Assembly: GCA_902595535.1 (NCBI GenBank)
Contig: CACJQI010000011.1
Location: 1-44,221 of the forward strand
Source: an uncultured Pelagibacteraceae bacterium
GTDB lineage: Bacteria; Pseudomonadota; Alphaproteobacteria; Pelagibacterales; Pelagibacteraceae
Direction of reading: 5' to 3'
Length of the DNA: 44,221 nt
Shown here one piece after another: positions 27,114 to 36,208 of this stretch. Under the pieces are notes generated by a model that saw only the letters and a program-made list of their open reading frames with translations, did not search any database and was not told the DNA's origin. Positions within the stretch are counted from its first letter, which is position 1, and every line of letters begins with the position of its first letter. Position numbers and translations under genes: made by a program.

Positions 27114-28486
27114 TGGAAAATTCTAACGTAACACCTCTAGTTCCAAAAGATAAAAATGCCAAAGAAGAAAATTCTTTAGTAAGCTCGTTATCTCCAAGAG
27201 AAATCGTATCAGAATTAGATAGATTTGTTGTAGGTCAAAATAAAGCAAAAAAAGCAGTTGCTGTTGCCTTAAGAAATAGATGGCGAAGACAAGCACTTAC
27301 AGGTGAAATGAAAAATGAAGTTTTGCCAAAAAATATTCTTATGATTGGACCAACAGGAGTTGGTAAAACAGAAATTTCAAGAAGACTATCAAAACTAGCT
27401 GAAGCACCTTTTGTAAAAGTTGAAGCTACAAGGTTTACTGAAGTTGGTTATGTTGGAAGAGATGTGGAACAAATAGTAAGGGACCTAATTGAAATTGCCA
27501 TCTCAATGGAAAAAGTAAAAATGAGAAAAGAAGTTCATGCCCAAGCTCAAAAAGCAGCTGAAGAGAAAGTTTTAGATGCATTGGTTGGTAAAAAAGCGAG
27601 TCTTGCAACTCGAGAAAGCTTTAGAAAAAGACTTCGAAATGGTGATCTTGATGATAATGAAATTGAAATAGCTGTTAGCGATACTGGATCAGGTAATACT
27701 TCTTTTGAAATACCAGGAATGCCCGGGGCAAATGTTGGGATGATTAACATTGGTGAAATGATTGGAAAGTCAATGGGTAATAAAGAAAAAAAGAAGAAAA
27801 TGACAGTAAAGGAATCTCATGAAATTTTAATAAATGATGAATCTGATAAATTAATAGAACAAGATAAAATTGTTAAAGCTGCTAAATTATCAACTGAAAA
27901 TAACGGTATAGTTTTCTTAGATGAAATAGACAAAATTTCAGCAAGAACAGATCGTGTTGGTGGAGATGTATCTCGTGAAGGTGTACAAAGAGACCTGTTA
28001 CCATTAATAGAAGGAACTACTGTTAACACTAAGCATGGTCCAATTAAAACTGATCATATTTTATTTATAGCATCTGGAGCATTCCAGCTTGCAAAACCAT
28101 CCGATCTACTTCCTGAACTTCAAGGAAGGTTGCCTATAAGAGTTGAGCTAGAAGCATTGACCAGCGAAGATTTTAAGAGAATTTTAAGAGAACCTGATTT
28201 TAGTTTAATTAAACAATATGTTGCTCTTTTAAAAACAGAAAATGTAGAACTTGAATTTTCAGATGATGGAATTGATGCAATTGCTAATATTGCATCAGAA
28301 GTTAATACCACAGTTGAAAATATTGGAGCCAGAAGACTTCACACCATTATTGAAAAAATTTTAGATGAAATTAGTTTTACAGCTACTGATAGGTCTGGTG
28401 AAAAAATTACTATCAATAAAGAATATATTGATAAAAACTTAGACAATTTAATTAAAGATACTGACCTTTCAAAATTTATTTTATAG
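27113..28486 (+). CDS. hslU: HslU ATPase subunit of the HslUV protease
   Basis: HslU is the AAA+ unfoldase that feeds HslV. The 457-residue protein has Walker A GPTGVGKT at 79-86, the pore motif GYVGRD, a variable I-domain in the middle (about residues 110-240), Walker B VFLDEID (F268-D273), the arginine-containing [11 protein letters not shown], and a sensor-2 region near [20 protein letters not shown]. Convergent with the Smr gene, with 11-bp overlap. Confidence 0.98.
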   Translation: MENSNVTPLVPKDKNAKEENSLVSSLSPREIVSELDRFVVGQNKAKKAVAVALRNRWRRQALTGEMKNEVLPKNILMIGPTGVGKTEISRRLSKLAEAPFVKVEATRFTEVGYVGRDVEQIVRDLIEIAISMEKVKMRKEVHAQAQKAAEEKVLDALVGKKASLATRESFRKRLRNGDLDDNEIEIAVSDTGSGNTSFEIPGMPGANVGMINIGEMIGKSMGNKEKKKKMTVKESHEILINDESDKLIEQDKIVKAAKLSTENNGIVFLDEIDKISARTDRVGGDVSREGVQRDLLPLIEGTTVNTKHGPIKTDHILFIASGAFQLAKPSDLLPELQGRLPIRVELEALTSEDFKRILREPDFSLIKQYVALLKTENVELEFSDDGIDAIANIASEVNTTVENIGARRLHTIIEKILDEISFTATDRSGEKITINKEYIDKNLDNLIKDTDLSKFIL

Positions 28487-28898
28487 ATTTATTTTTTTTT
28501 AATAAAATATAAAAAGCCCCCTCACCACCATCCTCAATTTTTGCATCTTTCATTTCATAAATGATTTTCATCAAACTTTGATTATTTGAAATAAATTCAG
28601 GAACTGAATACTTGAGAATACTAAGATTTTTAGAAACATAAGGATCTTTTTCATTTTGAGAGTGGAGACCTTTACCAGTCACAACTATTAACTTGTTTAT
28701 TCCATCCTCATAAGATTTAGTTATAAAATTTTCAATAGATCTATTTGCTTCATCGAGCGTATATCCATGTAGGTCTATGGATTTTATTTTTAAAGATGTT
28801 TTTCTTTGAAATTTATTATCTTTGTTGGGTAATTTTTCGTCACCAGATACAAATTTTTCCCAGTCTTTTTTATCTTTGTCTGAGATATTATCTGTCAA
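28476..28898 (-). CDS. Smr/MutS2-type domain protein
   Basis: A 140-residue protein with a basic N-terminal tail and a Smr domain: [21 protein letters not shown], then [12 protein letters not shown], and a C-terminal [12 protein letters not shown]. Smr domains are nucleases on RNA or branched DNA; the catalytic DLHG motif is present. The physiological substrate is unknown. It follows the Tim44-like gene with no gap. Confidence 0.93.
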   Translation of the reverse strand: MTDNISDKDKKDWEKFVSGDEKLPNKDNKFQRKTSLKIKSIDLHGYTLDEANRSIENFITKSYEDGINKLIVVTGKGLHSQNEKDPYVSKNLSILKYSVPEFISNNQSLMKIIYEMKDAKIEDGGEGAFYILLKKNKSIK

Positions 28899-29495
28899 TT
28901 AAGTTAAAGTATTTACAAGTTGCCAGTTTGGATTTGGCGAAGTTACATCTCTTGAAAAGACCCAGGTATCATATATTTTTTTAATTTTTTCTGGATCACC
29001 TGAAATAATTTTTTTATCTTTATCCCTAATACAAGTAATTACTTCTGCAATAAAGTCCACCGTAACATTTAAAATTTTATCAATCTTTTTATGTTCTTTA
29101 ATAGTTGCTGAATTAACACCTATAAAAGTTATTTCAGCATAATGCCCTCTTTCACTTCTTTCTTTCAATGCATCATTAAATTGATTGTAGATTTCTTTAT
29201 TTAAAAGAGGTTTGCTTGTTGTTAACTTATTATCATTGTCACTAAAATCGGTGATTATAGTTTCATAAGCTATTTTTGCACCTTTAATAAATTCTTTTTG
29301 AGCATTTTCATCAAAAGTTTCATTATTAACTGGAGCTTGTTTCGCAACAGCTTCTTTTAAAATTTTATCAAATTGTGGAGGAGCTTTTCCCTCAAAACCA
29401 GTTCTTTTTCCAAGTATTCCTCTTAATCTCAAAAAAATAAACCCAGCAATCATTGCTAAAAGAATTATATCTATGTATTCAAAGCTGTAACTCAT
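28899..29495 (-). CDS. Tim44/TimA-family membrane-associated protein
   Basis: From the ATG at 29495 the protein has 198 residues; an in-frame start at 29537 would add 14 unlikely residues. It has one N-terminal helix (IDIILLAMIAGFIFLRLRGILG), a linker with KRTGFEGKAPP typical of alphaproteobacterial Tim44-like proteins, and a C-terminal Tim44 domain (about 70-198) ending WVFSRDVTSPNPNWQLVNT. In mitochondria Tim44 tethers Hsp70 to the import channel; the bacterial protein is thought to act in membrane protein handling. Divergent from fxsA. Confidence 0.92.
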   Translation of the reverse strand: MSYSFEYIDIILLAMIAGFIFLRLRGILGKRTGFEGKAPPQFDKILKEAVAKQAPVNNETFDENAQKEFIKGAKIAYETIITDFSDNDNKLTTSKPLLNKEIYNQFNDALKERSERGHYAEITFIGVNSATIKEHKKIDKILNVTVDFIAEVITCIRDKDKKIISGDPEKIKKIYDTWVFSRDVTSPNPNWQLVNTLT

Positions 29496-29553
29496 AACCT
29501 TATAGTAATTACTATGTTGATTAATTTCAACTGGCAATTTAGATTACGGACAA

Positions 29554-29976
29554 ATGAACCCAATATTATTATCCATAATACTAATACCTATTATTGAAAT
29601 TTACCTTTTTATTAAAATTGGATCACAAATTGGTGCGATAACTACAATTTTATTAATATTTATAACAGCTATAGTTGGTGTTTATTACGCTAAATACGAA
29701 GGTCTAAACACTCTCAAAGCTGGGTTTTTACAATTAAGTAGAAATGAAGCTCCCGCATATGAAATAATTTCAGGTGCTGCAATTGCCTTTGCAGCAATAT
29801 TGTTAATTATACCTGGTTTTGCAACTGATATTTTTGGATTTCTATTAATTTTTCCAATTAGTAGAAAATTTTTTTTTAGTAAATTTGCAAAAAAATTTAA
29901 TCATAAAAAAGAAAAAAATAATTTTATAGATGGAGACTTTGAAGATATAGAGGATGAAAATGACAAAAAATTATAA
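29554..29976 (+). CDS. fxsA: FxsA-family membrane protein
   Basis: A 140-residue membrane protein with hydrophobic segments at about 3-21, 26-47 and 75-103 and the FxsA hallmarks PIIEIYLFIKIGSQIGA and FITAIVGVYYAKYEG. FxsA is an inner-membrane protein whose excess relieves phage T7 exclusion by F plasmids; its normal role is unknown. The C-terminus is acidic (DGDFEDIEDENDK). Its 3' end overlaps secB by 17 bp. Confidence 0.92.
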   Translation: MNPILLSIILIPIIEIYLFIKIGSQIGAITTILLIFITAIVGVYYAKYEGLNTLKAGFLQLSRNEAPAYEIISGAAIAFAAILLIIPGFATDIFGFLLIFPISRKFFFSKFAKKFNHKKEKNNFIDGDFEDIEDENDKKL

Positions 29977-30382
29977 AATTCTGGGTAAGTTTATTAAAGA
30001 CATGTCTAGTGAAACACCAGATGTAGAAACCTATATTTTTGTCAAAGATTATATTTCTAAATATCAGCTAAACATAGATATAAAATCAAAAGCATTAAAA
30101 AATAAAATGGTTGAAGTAAACACAATATTTAAATTTGAAGATAAAAAGAAAAATGAAAAAAAATCTTACTTTGAAATTAATTTTGCAACAATCATAAAAG
30201 TAGATGATGAAGTTAAAGAAAAGAAAGAATTAGAGAAGATTATACTATGTGATGTTCAGGTTGAAATATATCCAGATCTCGAAAAATCTTTTTTAAATCT
30301 GATAAATAATTCTGGATACCCAGGAATTAAATTTGAAAAAAAAATCAATTTTGAAGAACTTTATAAGCAAAGATTTAATTAA
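29960..30382 (+). CDS. secB: Protein-export chaperone SecB
   Basis: SecB holds preproteins unfolded and passes them to SecA. I chose the ATG at 29960 (140 residues) over that at 29954 because GAGG at 29950-29953 is then 6 nt upstream, a normal Shine-Dalgarno distance; it touches the earlier ATG. The sequence fits SecB: ILGKFIKDMSSETPDVETYIF, IDIKSKALKNKMVEVNTIF, and NNSGYPGIKFEKKINFEELY. Compared with other SecB proteins it is divergent and Lys-rich. The stop is shared with dnaQ as TTAA. Confidence 0.93.
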   Translation: MTKNYKILGKFIKDMSSETPDVETYIFVKDYISKYQLNIDIKSKALKNKMVEVNTIFKFEDKKKNEKKSYFEINFATIIKVDDEVKEKKELEKIILCDVQVEIYPDLEKSFLNLINNSGYPGIKFEKKINFEELYKQRFN

Positions 30383-31041
30383 AAATAATTTTTTTTTAAA
30401 TGATTTTTTAAATATTCATTGTGCTTAATAATTTCATCTTCACTCGGTTTTATTACTTTTTTAAAATATGAAACTTTAAAACCATTTTGATTGTCTGTTT
30501 CAGTATCTTGGTTTTGAAAATTTAAAGTTGGTTCTTTTTGATCTATTAAATTGATATAAACTTTTGCTAACAAATCACAGTCAATTAATGCTGTATGCTG
30601 GGTTCTGATTGAATTGTCTATTCTATATCTTTTACAAAGAGCATCCAAACTAACAGGAGAACCTGGAAACTTATCTCTAGCTAAAATTAATGTATCTACT
30701 ATCTCATTACTTATCTTATTTTTTCCAAATATAGAAAGTTCATTATTTAAGTGACCTAAATCAAACTCTGCATTGTGAATTATTAATCTTTTATCTTTAA
30801 TAAAAGTAAGAAACTGTTCGCCAACATCGCTAAATTTTTTTTGTTTAGACAAAAATTCATCCGTATAACCATGTACTTCTAAAGCTTTTTCTGAAACTTT
30901 TCTTTCTGGATTTAAATAACAATGAAACCTATTTTTTGTTGGTATTAAATTATCTAGTTCTATACATCCTATTTCAACTATTCTGTGGCCTTCTTTTACA
31001 GATATGCCTGTCGTTTCTGTGTCTAATACTACTTCTTTCAT
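30379..31041 (-). CDS. dnaQ: DNA polymerase III epsilon subunit (3'-5' exonuclease)
   Basis: DnaQ proofreads for the replicative polymerase. The 220-residue protein carries the DEDDh exonuclease motifs: ExoI LDTETTG (D7, E9), ExoII IIHNAEFDLGHLN, and ExoIII RTQHTALIDCDLLAKVYINL. The short C-terminal tail would bind the alpha subunit. It lies next to coaE with no gap, in the conserved maf-aroE-coaE-dnaQ order left of the origin. Confidence 0.96.
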   Translation of the reverse strand: MKEVVLDTETTGISVKEGHRIVEIGCIELDNLIPTKNRFHCYLNPERKVSEKALEVHGYTDEFLSKQKKFSDVGEQFLTFIKDKRLIIHNAEFDLGHLNNELSIFGKNKISNEIVDTLILARDKFPGSPVSLDALCKRYRIDNSIRTQHTALIDCDLLAKVYINLIDQKEPTLNFQNQDTETDNQNGFKVSYFKKVIKPSEDEIIKHNEYLKNHLKKNYF

Positions 31042-31611
31042 TTATATAATTTTCTCAAGAATTTTTTTTATTCCATTTTTAACAGATTTTTTTCTAAAAT
31101 CATTTTTAATTATAAAGTGAGATTTTTTTTTTTTATAATTAGAAGATAGTTGAATATCCTTAAACTTTTGAAAAATCTTAAAATTAAAATTTTTTCGTTT
31201 TTTTAATCTTTTTAAGATTTCAGACTTTTTTGAGTCTACAAAAACTAAAATATCCTTTTTATCGTTTATCTTGTTTTCTAGCAAAAGTGGGATATCCAAT
31301 ATAATAATTTTAGCTTTATTGTTTTTTTTTAAAAAAAGTAGCATTTTTTTTCTTACTTCTGAATGAACTATTTTAACAATTTTTTTTAAGTTATTTTTAT
31401 TGGCTAAAATTGCATTTGTTATTTCTTTTTTATCAATAGGATATTTAGATATATATTTTGGTAAAATTTTTTTTAATTTGTAAAATATCTTTTTATTTTT
31501 CTTATATAGTTCAGCTACTTCGTGATCTGCATTAAAAACTGGATAAGCAAAATTTGATGCTACATAACTTTTTCCTGACCCAATTTCACCTAGAATTCCA
31601 ATTTTAATCAT
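31042..31611 (-). CDS. coaE: Dephospho-CoA kinase
   Basis: CoaE phosphorylates dephospho-CoA, the last step of CoA synthesis. The 189-residue P-loop kinase has GEIGSGKS at 8-15, the FNADHEVAELY substrate region, and LDIPLLLENKINDKKDILVFVDS. It is extremely Lys- and Phe-rich with long A/T homopolymer runs in the DNA, and the frame stays open throughout. The start overlaps the aroE stop by one base. Confidence 0.95.
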   Translation of the reverse strand: MIKIGILGEIGSGKSYVASNFAYPVFNADHEVAELYKKNKKIFYKLKKILPKYISKYPIDKKEITNAILANKNNLKKIVKIVHSEVRKKMLLFLKKNNKAKIIILDIPLLLENKINDKKDILVFVDSKKSEILKRLKKRKNFNFKIFQKFKDIQLSSNYKKKKSHFIIKNDFRKKSVKNGIKKILEKII

Positions 31612-32402
31612 TAATCCAAAAGTTTAATAACCTCATCATTTACTGTTGGTCTCACTCCATGCCAAATATTAAATGCTGAGATAGCTTGATAAATAAACAT
31701 TAATTTGCCATTTTCAGTAATATTACCTAGTTCTTTTCCTGTCTTTAAAAAATTAGTTTCTTTTGGATTATAAATAACATCATAAAAAAATTTATTTTTA
31801 CCAATTGATGTAAAATTCAAATTTATTTCATCATCTTTTCTAAGTCCTATGCTTGTTGCATTAATAATCATATCAAAGTTTGGTATCTCTCCCCATTCAA
31901 CTATTTTTAATTCACCAAATAAATTTTTTAAATTTTCAGCTTTTTCTCTAGTTCTATTTGCAATTATGATTTCTGAAACTTTCATTTTATTTAAAGCATA
32001 AATAATAGATGGCACCACTCCTCCAGCTCCAAGTATAAAAATTTTTTTATTAGAAATATTATAATTTATCTTATTTATTCCTAGTTCAAATCCGTCGATG
32101 TCTGTATTGTGCCCGATTATTTTATCATTCTCTAAATAAATTGTATTAACGGACTGAGTGCTTTCTGCTTCTGCACTAAGTTTGTCTAAAAAAGGAATTA
32201 CTGCTTTTTTAAAAGGAACTGTAACATTCACACCACTAATTTTTTTATCTTTTATATTTAAGAATAATTTTTCTAGCTCATCTTCATTAAATTTTTCTTT
32301 TTCATAAATTGCATCAATATTATGATTTTTTATCCAATAATTATGAAGTTTCGGAGACAAGGAGTGATCAATTGGATTTCCTATAACTAAATATTTTTTC
32401 AT
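31611..32402 (-). CDS. aroE: Shikimate dehydrogenase (NADP)
   Basis: AroE reduces 3-dehydroshikimate to shikimate in aromatic amino acid synthesis. The 263-residue protein has the shikimate-binding VIGNPIDHSLSPKLHNYW, the catalytic lysine in NVTVPFKKAV, GHNTDIDGF, the nucleotide loop ILGAGGVVPSIIYAL, the NRTREKA motif and INATSIGL. The dinucleotide loop has VV where many AroE proteins have AA. The start overlaps maf by 4 bp. Confidence 0.97.
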   Translation of the reverse strand: MKKYLVIGNPIDHSLSPKLHNYWIKNHNIDAIYEKEKFNEDELEKLFLNIKDKKISGVNVTVPFKKAVIPFLDKLSAEAESTQSVNTIYLENDKIIGHNTDIDGFELGINKINYNISNKKIFILGAGGVVPSIIYALNKMKVSEIIIANRTREKAENLKNLFGELKIVEWGEIPNFDMIINATSIGLRKDDEINLNFTSIGKNKFFYDVIYNPKETNFLKTGKELGNITENGKLMFIYQAISAFNIWHGVRPTVNDEVIKLLD

Positions 32403-32986
32403 TGAATTGTTGTTAAATATTCTTGAATTTTTTTAATTGGTAAGCCCATTATTGTATTTTCATCTCCATTAATGTTGGTAAATAAATTTCTTCCCTCTCC
32501 TTCTATTTGATAAACGTTATAAGCATACAAAGCTTCATCAGATATTTTTGATAAATATGCTTTTAAATCTTCTTCTGTAAAATTTTTCATCGTAAGCTCT
32601 GCTTTATCAGTATAATTCCAGATCATTGATCCATTTTTTGAAATACAAACTGAGCTTATTAAATGGTGTTTTTTTCCATTAAGTTTTTTAAGAATTACTA
32701 ATGCTTCCTCTCTATTTTCTGGTTTTGAGATTAATTCACCATCTAAATCGATGACGCTATCGGCCCCTAATACAAGCTGATTGTTCTGATTTAAACTAAC
32801 TTTATTAGCCTTAAGTTCGGCTAAATTTTTCGATATAATTTCTGGTGAAGCCTTTTCTTTAATAAGACTATCTTTAACTACATCTTCATCAACATTGGAA
32901 GGTTTAACTTCACAATATATATTATTCTTATCCAATATTTCTTTTCTAACTTTGCTCTTAGAAGCAAGAATAATTTTATTTTGCAT
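32399..32986 (-). CDS. maf: Maf-family nucleoside triphosphate pyrophosphatase
   Basis: Maf proteins hydrolyse non-canonical or specific nucleoside triphosphates and are linked to septum inhibition. The 195-residue protein contains the phosphate-binding LASKSKVRKEIL, the VLGADSVIDLDGELISKP core, and GEGRNLFTNINGDENTIMGLP. It overlaps the upstream regulator gene by 11 bp and aroE by 4 bp, so the four genes leftward of the origin look like one operon. Confidence 0.94.
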   Translation of the reverse strand: MQNKIILASKSKVRKEILDKNNIYCEVKPSNVDEDVVKDSLIKEKASPEIISKNLAELKANKVSLNQNNQLVLGADSVIDLDGELISKPENREEALVILKKLNGKKHHLISSVCISKNGSMIWNYTDKAELTMKNFTEEDLKAYLSKISDEALYAYNVYQIEGEGRNLFTNINGDENTIMGLPIKKIQEYLTTIQ

Positions 32987-33803
32987 TATTTAGATATATT
33001 TCGTGTATTTTAATTATAGAGGCTGCTGTCTCCTCTACAGATTTCCTTGTAACATCTATTGATGGCCATTTATATTTTTGGAATGTTTTTTTTGCACCTA
33101 AAATTTCTTTTTTAATGTTTTCAATATTAGTATATTTTTTATTTTCATTTTCTTTAAGAGAGCTCATCCGATTTTTTCTTAAATCAACTAACCTATCAGC
33201 TTCTGTGTTAAGGCCAACTACGCAAGTTAATTCCGGATTGTCTTTTAGTTTTTTTGGTAACGAGTTTTCATTTACTAAAGGAATATTGGATGTTTTAAAA
33301 CCTTTGTTCGCTAAATAAATTGATGTTGGTGTTTTACTTGTTCTACTAACACCGACCAATATAATATCAGATTTTTCTATATCGTTAATCATGTTTCCAT
33401 CATCATGATTCATTGTAAACTGAATAGCTTCGATCTTCTTATAATATTCCTCATTTAAAACATATTGTCCACTTGGCTCATGAGATGCTTCTTGATTTAG
33501 AATTTTAGAGAAGTTTAAAATTAGGTTTCCAAGAACACCAAAGCAAGGAATATTTTTTTCACTACTTAAATTTGCTAGTTGTTTTGCTAAGTTAGTATCA
33601 ACAATTGTATAAAGAATAACAGAATTTTTATTTTTTTTTGCATCCTCTAAAATTTTTAAAATTTGATTTTCTGTTCTCGTGAAAGAGTAAGAATGAACGT
33701 TATATTCAATATTTACGAATTGTGCTTTCAAAGCTAAAAAAATTCTATCAAGAGTCTCTCCTGTTGAGTCTGAAATAAGATAAATTTGATATGTATTACT
33801 CAT
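32976..33803 (-). CDS. PEP synthase / PPDK regulatory protein (DUF299)
   Basis: This kinase/phosphotransferase inactivates and reactivates PEP synthase or pyruvate phosphate dikinase by ADP-dependent Thr phosphorylation. The 275-residue protein begins YLISDSTGETLDRIFLALKA and has the P-loop-like GVSRTSKTPTSIYLANKG at about 151-168. In many alphaproteobacteria this gene (the Rickettsia RP001 homologue) flanks the replication origin opposite hemE, exactly as here. Confidence 0.94.
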   Translation of the reverse strand: MSNTYQIYLISDSTGETLDRIFLALKAQFVNIEYNVHSYSFTRTENQILKILEDAKKNKNSVILYTIVDTNLAKQLANLSSEKNIPCFGVLGNLILNFSKILNQEASHEPSGQYVLNEEYYKKIEAIQFTMNHDDGNMINDIEKSDIILVGVSRTSKTPTSIYLANKGFKTSNIPLVNENSLPKKLKDNPELTCVVGLNTEADRLVDLRKNRMSSLKENENKKYTNIENIKKEILGAKKTFQKYKWPSIDVTRKSVEETAASIIKIHEIYLNNAK

Positions 33804-34075
33804 GAATAAATTGTTGATAAATTTGTAATATTTTAATTAAATTACACAATTTAAATATTGATTAAATATCGTTGTAAATTAAGGGTTTTATTAACATTTA
33901 TATTCTTAAAGATGATATTATACATTAAATTTTATAAAAACTTAAAAAGCTTCAATTTGAATGATTTATCTTAATTTTAAATGTGATTAAGTTGTTAATA
34001 AAATGTTAGTAAATACTTATCATCAGTATTCACAAGACATAATACTAATAAAATAAATATATATATAACTTTAAT
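33804..34075 (+). other. Probable chromosomal replication origin (oriC)
   Basis: This 272-bp gap is the longest non-coding stretch in the window and lies between divergent DUF299 and hemE, the usual oriC position in alphaproteobacteria. It is even more AT-rich than its surroundings. I see four sites one base from the DnaA box TTATNCACA: TTATCAACA on the minus strand at 33812-33820, TTATTAACA at 33898-33906, the same on the minus strand at 33993-34001, and GTATTCACA at 34026-34034. A pure A/T tract at 34050-34068 could be the unwinding element. Genes on both sides point away from it. The hemE promoter must also be here. Confidence 0.75.
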
Positions 34076-35077
34076 ATGACACCTCTTCATCAAGTAATAA
34101 AAAATAAAAGTACAAAAATAAAGCCCATCTGGATAATGAGACAAGCAGGAAGATACCTGCCTGAGTTTAGAGAGATTAGGAGATTAAATCCAGATTTTAT
34201 AAAATTATGTCTTAATGAGGATTTGTCATCAGAAATAACCTTACAACCTTTAAAAAGATTTGATTTAGATGCTGCCATTATATTTTCAGACATTTTAATG
34301 TTACCATATGGATTAAATCAAAAAGTTGAATTTAAAAAAAATTTTGGACCAACACTTGGTCAAATTCATATCAATGAAATTTCTAAAATAAGCGAAACAG
34401 ATTTTATTGAAAAAATTTTTCCTGTTTATAAAGCCATAGAAAAAGTCAGTAACAATCAAATTACCAACAATAAAAACACCATTGGATTTGTCGGTGCACC
34501 TTGGACTTTATTGGTTTATATGATCAATCAACAATCCCCAAAAAAAAATTTAAAAAAAAATTTTTTTAATGACAATAACTTAATTAAAAAAGTTTTATCA
34601 ATTTTAGAAAAATTCTTAATGATCCATATTAAAAAACAAATAGAAAATGGGGCTAACGTAATACAAATTTTTGATAGTTGGGCAGGTTTATTAGAAGAAA
34701 AAGATTTAGAAAATTACATTTATTTACCAACCTTTAATTTGGTAAATTATATTAAATCTTTAAATGTTCCTGTTATTTGTTTTCCGAGAGAAATTAAAAA
34801 TTATAAAAAATTTTGTGACATAGTTAAGCCAGACGCTGTAAGTATTGATTATAATATTGATCCTAAAACAGCGTTAAATGATATAAAAATTCCTATTCAG
34901 GGAGGATTAGATCCCAAAGTTTTACTCACCGACAGAGAAACTATTAAAAAAGAGACTATTAAATATCTAGAAATTTTTAAAGATCATCCCTATATATTTA
35001 ATCTCGGTCATGGTGTGCTTCCAGAAACAAACCCAGAAATGGTTCAATATTTAGTCCAAATGGTCAAAGATTATTAA
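34076..35077 (+). CDS. hemE: Uroporphyrinogen decarboxylase
   Basis: HemE removes four carboxyls from uroporphyrinogen III to give coproporphyrinogen III. The 333-residue TIM barrel has the diagnostic PIWIMRQAGRYLPEFREIR (about 18-36), IIFSDILMLPYGL, GFVGAPWTLLVYM, and the terminal NLGHGVLPETNPEM. It is the first gene right of the probable origin and abuts hemH with no gap. Confidence 0.98.
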   Translation: MTPLHQVIKNKSTKIKPIWIMRQAGRYLPEFREIRRLNPDFIKLCLNEDLSSEITLQPLKRFDLDAAIIFSDILMLPYGLNQKVEFKKNFGPTLGQIHINEISKISETDFIEKIFPVYKAIEKVSNNQITNNKNTIGFVGAPWTLLVYMINQQSPKKNLKKNFFNDNNLIKKVLSILEKFLMIHIKKQIENGANVIQIFDSWAGLLEEKDLENYIYLPTFNLVNYIKSLNVPVICFPREIKNYKKFCDIVKPDAVSIDYNIDPKTALNDIKIPIQGGLDPKVLLTDRETIKKETIKYLEIFKDHPYIFNLGHGVLPETNPEMVQYLVQMVKDY

Positions 35078-36196
35078 ATGTCTCAATTTTATATACATCC
35101 CAAAAGAAAAACAAAAGTTGTATTTGTTCAATTAGGATCACCTTCTGAACCCACTACAAAAGCCCTAAGGAAATATCTTCGTAAATTTTTAGGAGATCCG
35201 AGAGTGGTAGATATAAATCCGTGGCTTTGGAAATTAATTTTAAATTTTTTTGTTTTACCTTTTAGACCAAGTAAATCAGCAAAACTTTATGCAAGAATTT
35301 GGGATGGTAAGAATTTTCCACTTATAACTAATACTAGGGATTTTACAAAAAATGTAAGTGATGAATTAAAAAAGATTGATCCAGAGGGCTATGTCGAAGT
35401 TAACCACGCTTTTTTATTATCACCACCATATGTCAATGAAGTATATGATAGCTGGGAAGAAGATTTAAAAAAAGGTATTGGTGCAACGAAATTACTCGTA
35501 ATTCCAATGTTTCCACAATATTCAGAAAGTACCATAGCTTCTGGTATAGATGCTCTTGCTAAAGAATTATCAAAAAGAGTCAAAATACCAACTTTTGAAG
35601 TTATTACAAACTTTCACAGGACTCATGCATTTATAGATAACTCTGTTTGTCAAGTTGATAAAAAATTAGATGAATTGTTAAATCAAGGAAAAAAAATTGA
35701 TAACTTAATCATAACGTTTCATGGGATGCAAAAGCGACGTATCGTTAATAAGGGCGATGATTATTATAGACACTGCTATGAAACATTTTGTTTAATCACC
35801 AATAAGTTAAAAAACATAAAACCAGATCAATGTATGATGAGTTTTCAAAGTAGATTTGGGTCTGAAGAATGGATAACACCTTATACAGAAGAAGTTGTTA
35901 AAAAATTAATTTCTGAGGGAAAAAAAGAAATTGCAATATATTCGCCAAGTTTTGTTGCGGATTGTCTGGAGACTACCGACGAGCTTGGTCACGAATTAGT
36001 TAATGAAGCAAAAGAATGGGGTGGAAATATTTACCCAATTGAATGTTTAAACACCAATAAAGATTGGTGCAAAGATTTTGCAAAATATACTTTTATCCAG
36101 GCCGAAGGTTCTGCACAAGATAAAGAAAATATCGAATATCAAGTTGATGATAAATTTTATAAAAAAATGCCACAACAAATTATGAACCAATCCTAG
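35078..36196 (+). CDS. hemH: Ferrochelatase
   Basis: HemH inserts ferrous iron into protoporphyrin IX. The 372-residue protein has the N-terminal VVFVQLGSPSEPT, the FLGDPRVVDINP loop, LLVIPMFPQYSEST, the catalytic histidine in ITFHGMQKRRIVNKGDDYYRHCYET, QSRFGSEEWITPYTEE and YSPSFVADCLETTDELGHE. An extended C-terminus of about 30 residues follows. It lies between hemE and hemG in one run. Confidence 0.97.
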   Translation: MSQFYIHPKRKTKVVFVQLGSPSEPTTKALRKYLRKFLGDPRVVDINPWLWKLILNFFVLPFRPSKSAKLYARIWDGKNFPLITNTRDFTKNVSDELKKIDPEGYVEVNHAFLLSPPYVNEVYDSWEEDLKKGIGATKLLVIPMFPQYSESTIASGIDALAKELSKRVKIPTFEVITNFHRTHAFIDNSVCQVDKKLDELLNQGKKIDNLIITFHGMQKRRIVNKGDDYYRHCYETFCLITNKLKNIKPDQCMMSFQSRFGSEEWITPYTEEVVKKLISEGKKEIAIYSPSFVADCLETTDELGHELVNEAKEWGGNIYPIECLNTNKDWCKDFAKYTFIQAEGSAQDKENIEYQVDDKFYKKMPQQIMNQS

Positions 36197-36208
36197 TATT
36201 GTTTAGAA

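Noticed and set aside
33851..33865. TTAA-N7-TTAA in the probable origin, matching a CtrA site as found in the Caulobacter origin.
   Set aside because: With so many TTAA words in this AT-rich gap a single match at that spacing is quite likely by chance; no further site was found.
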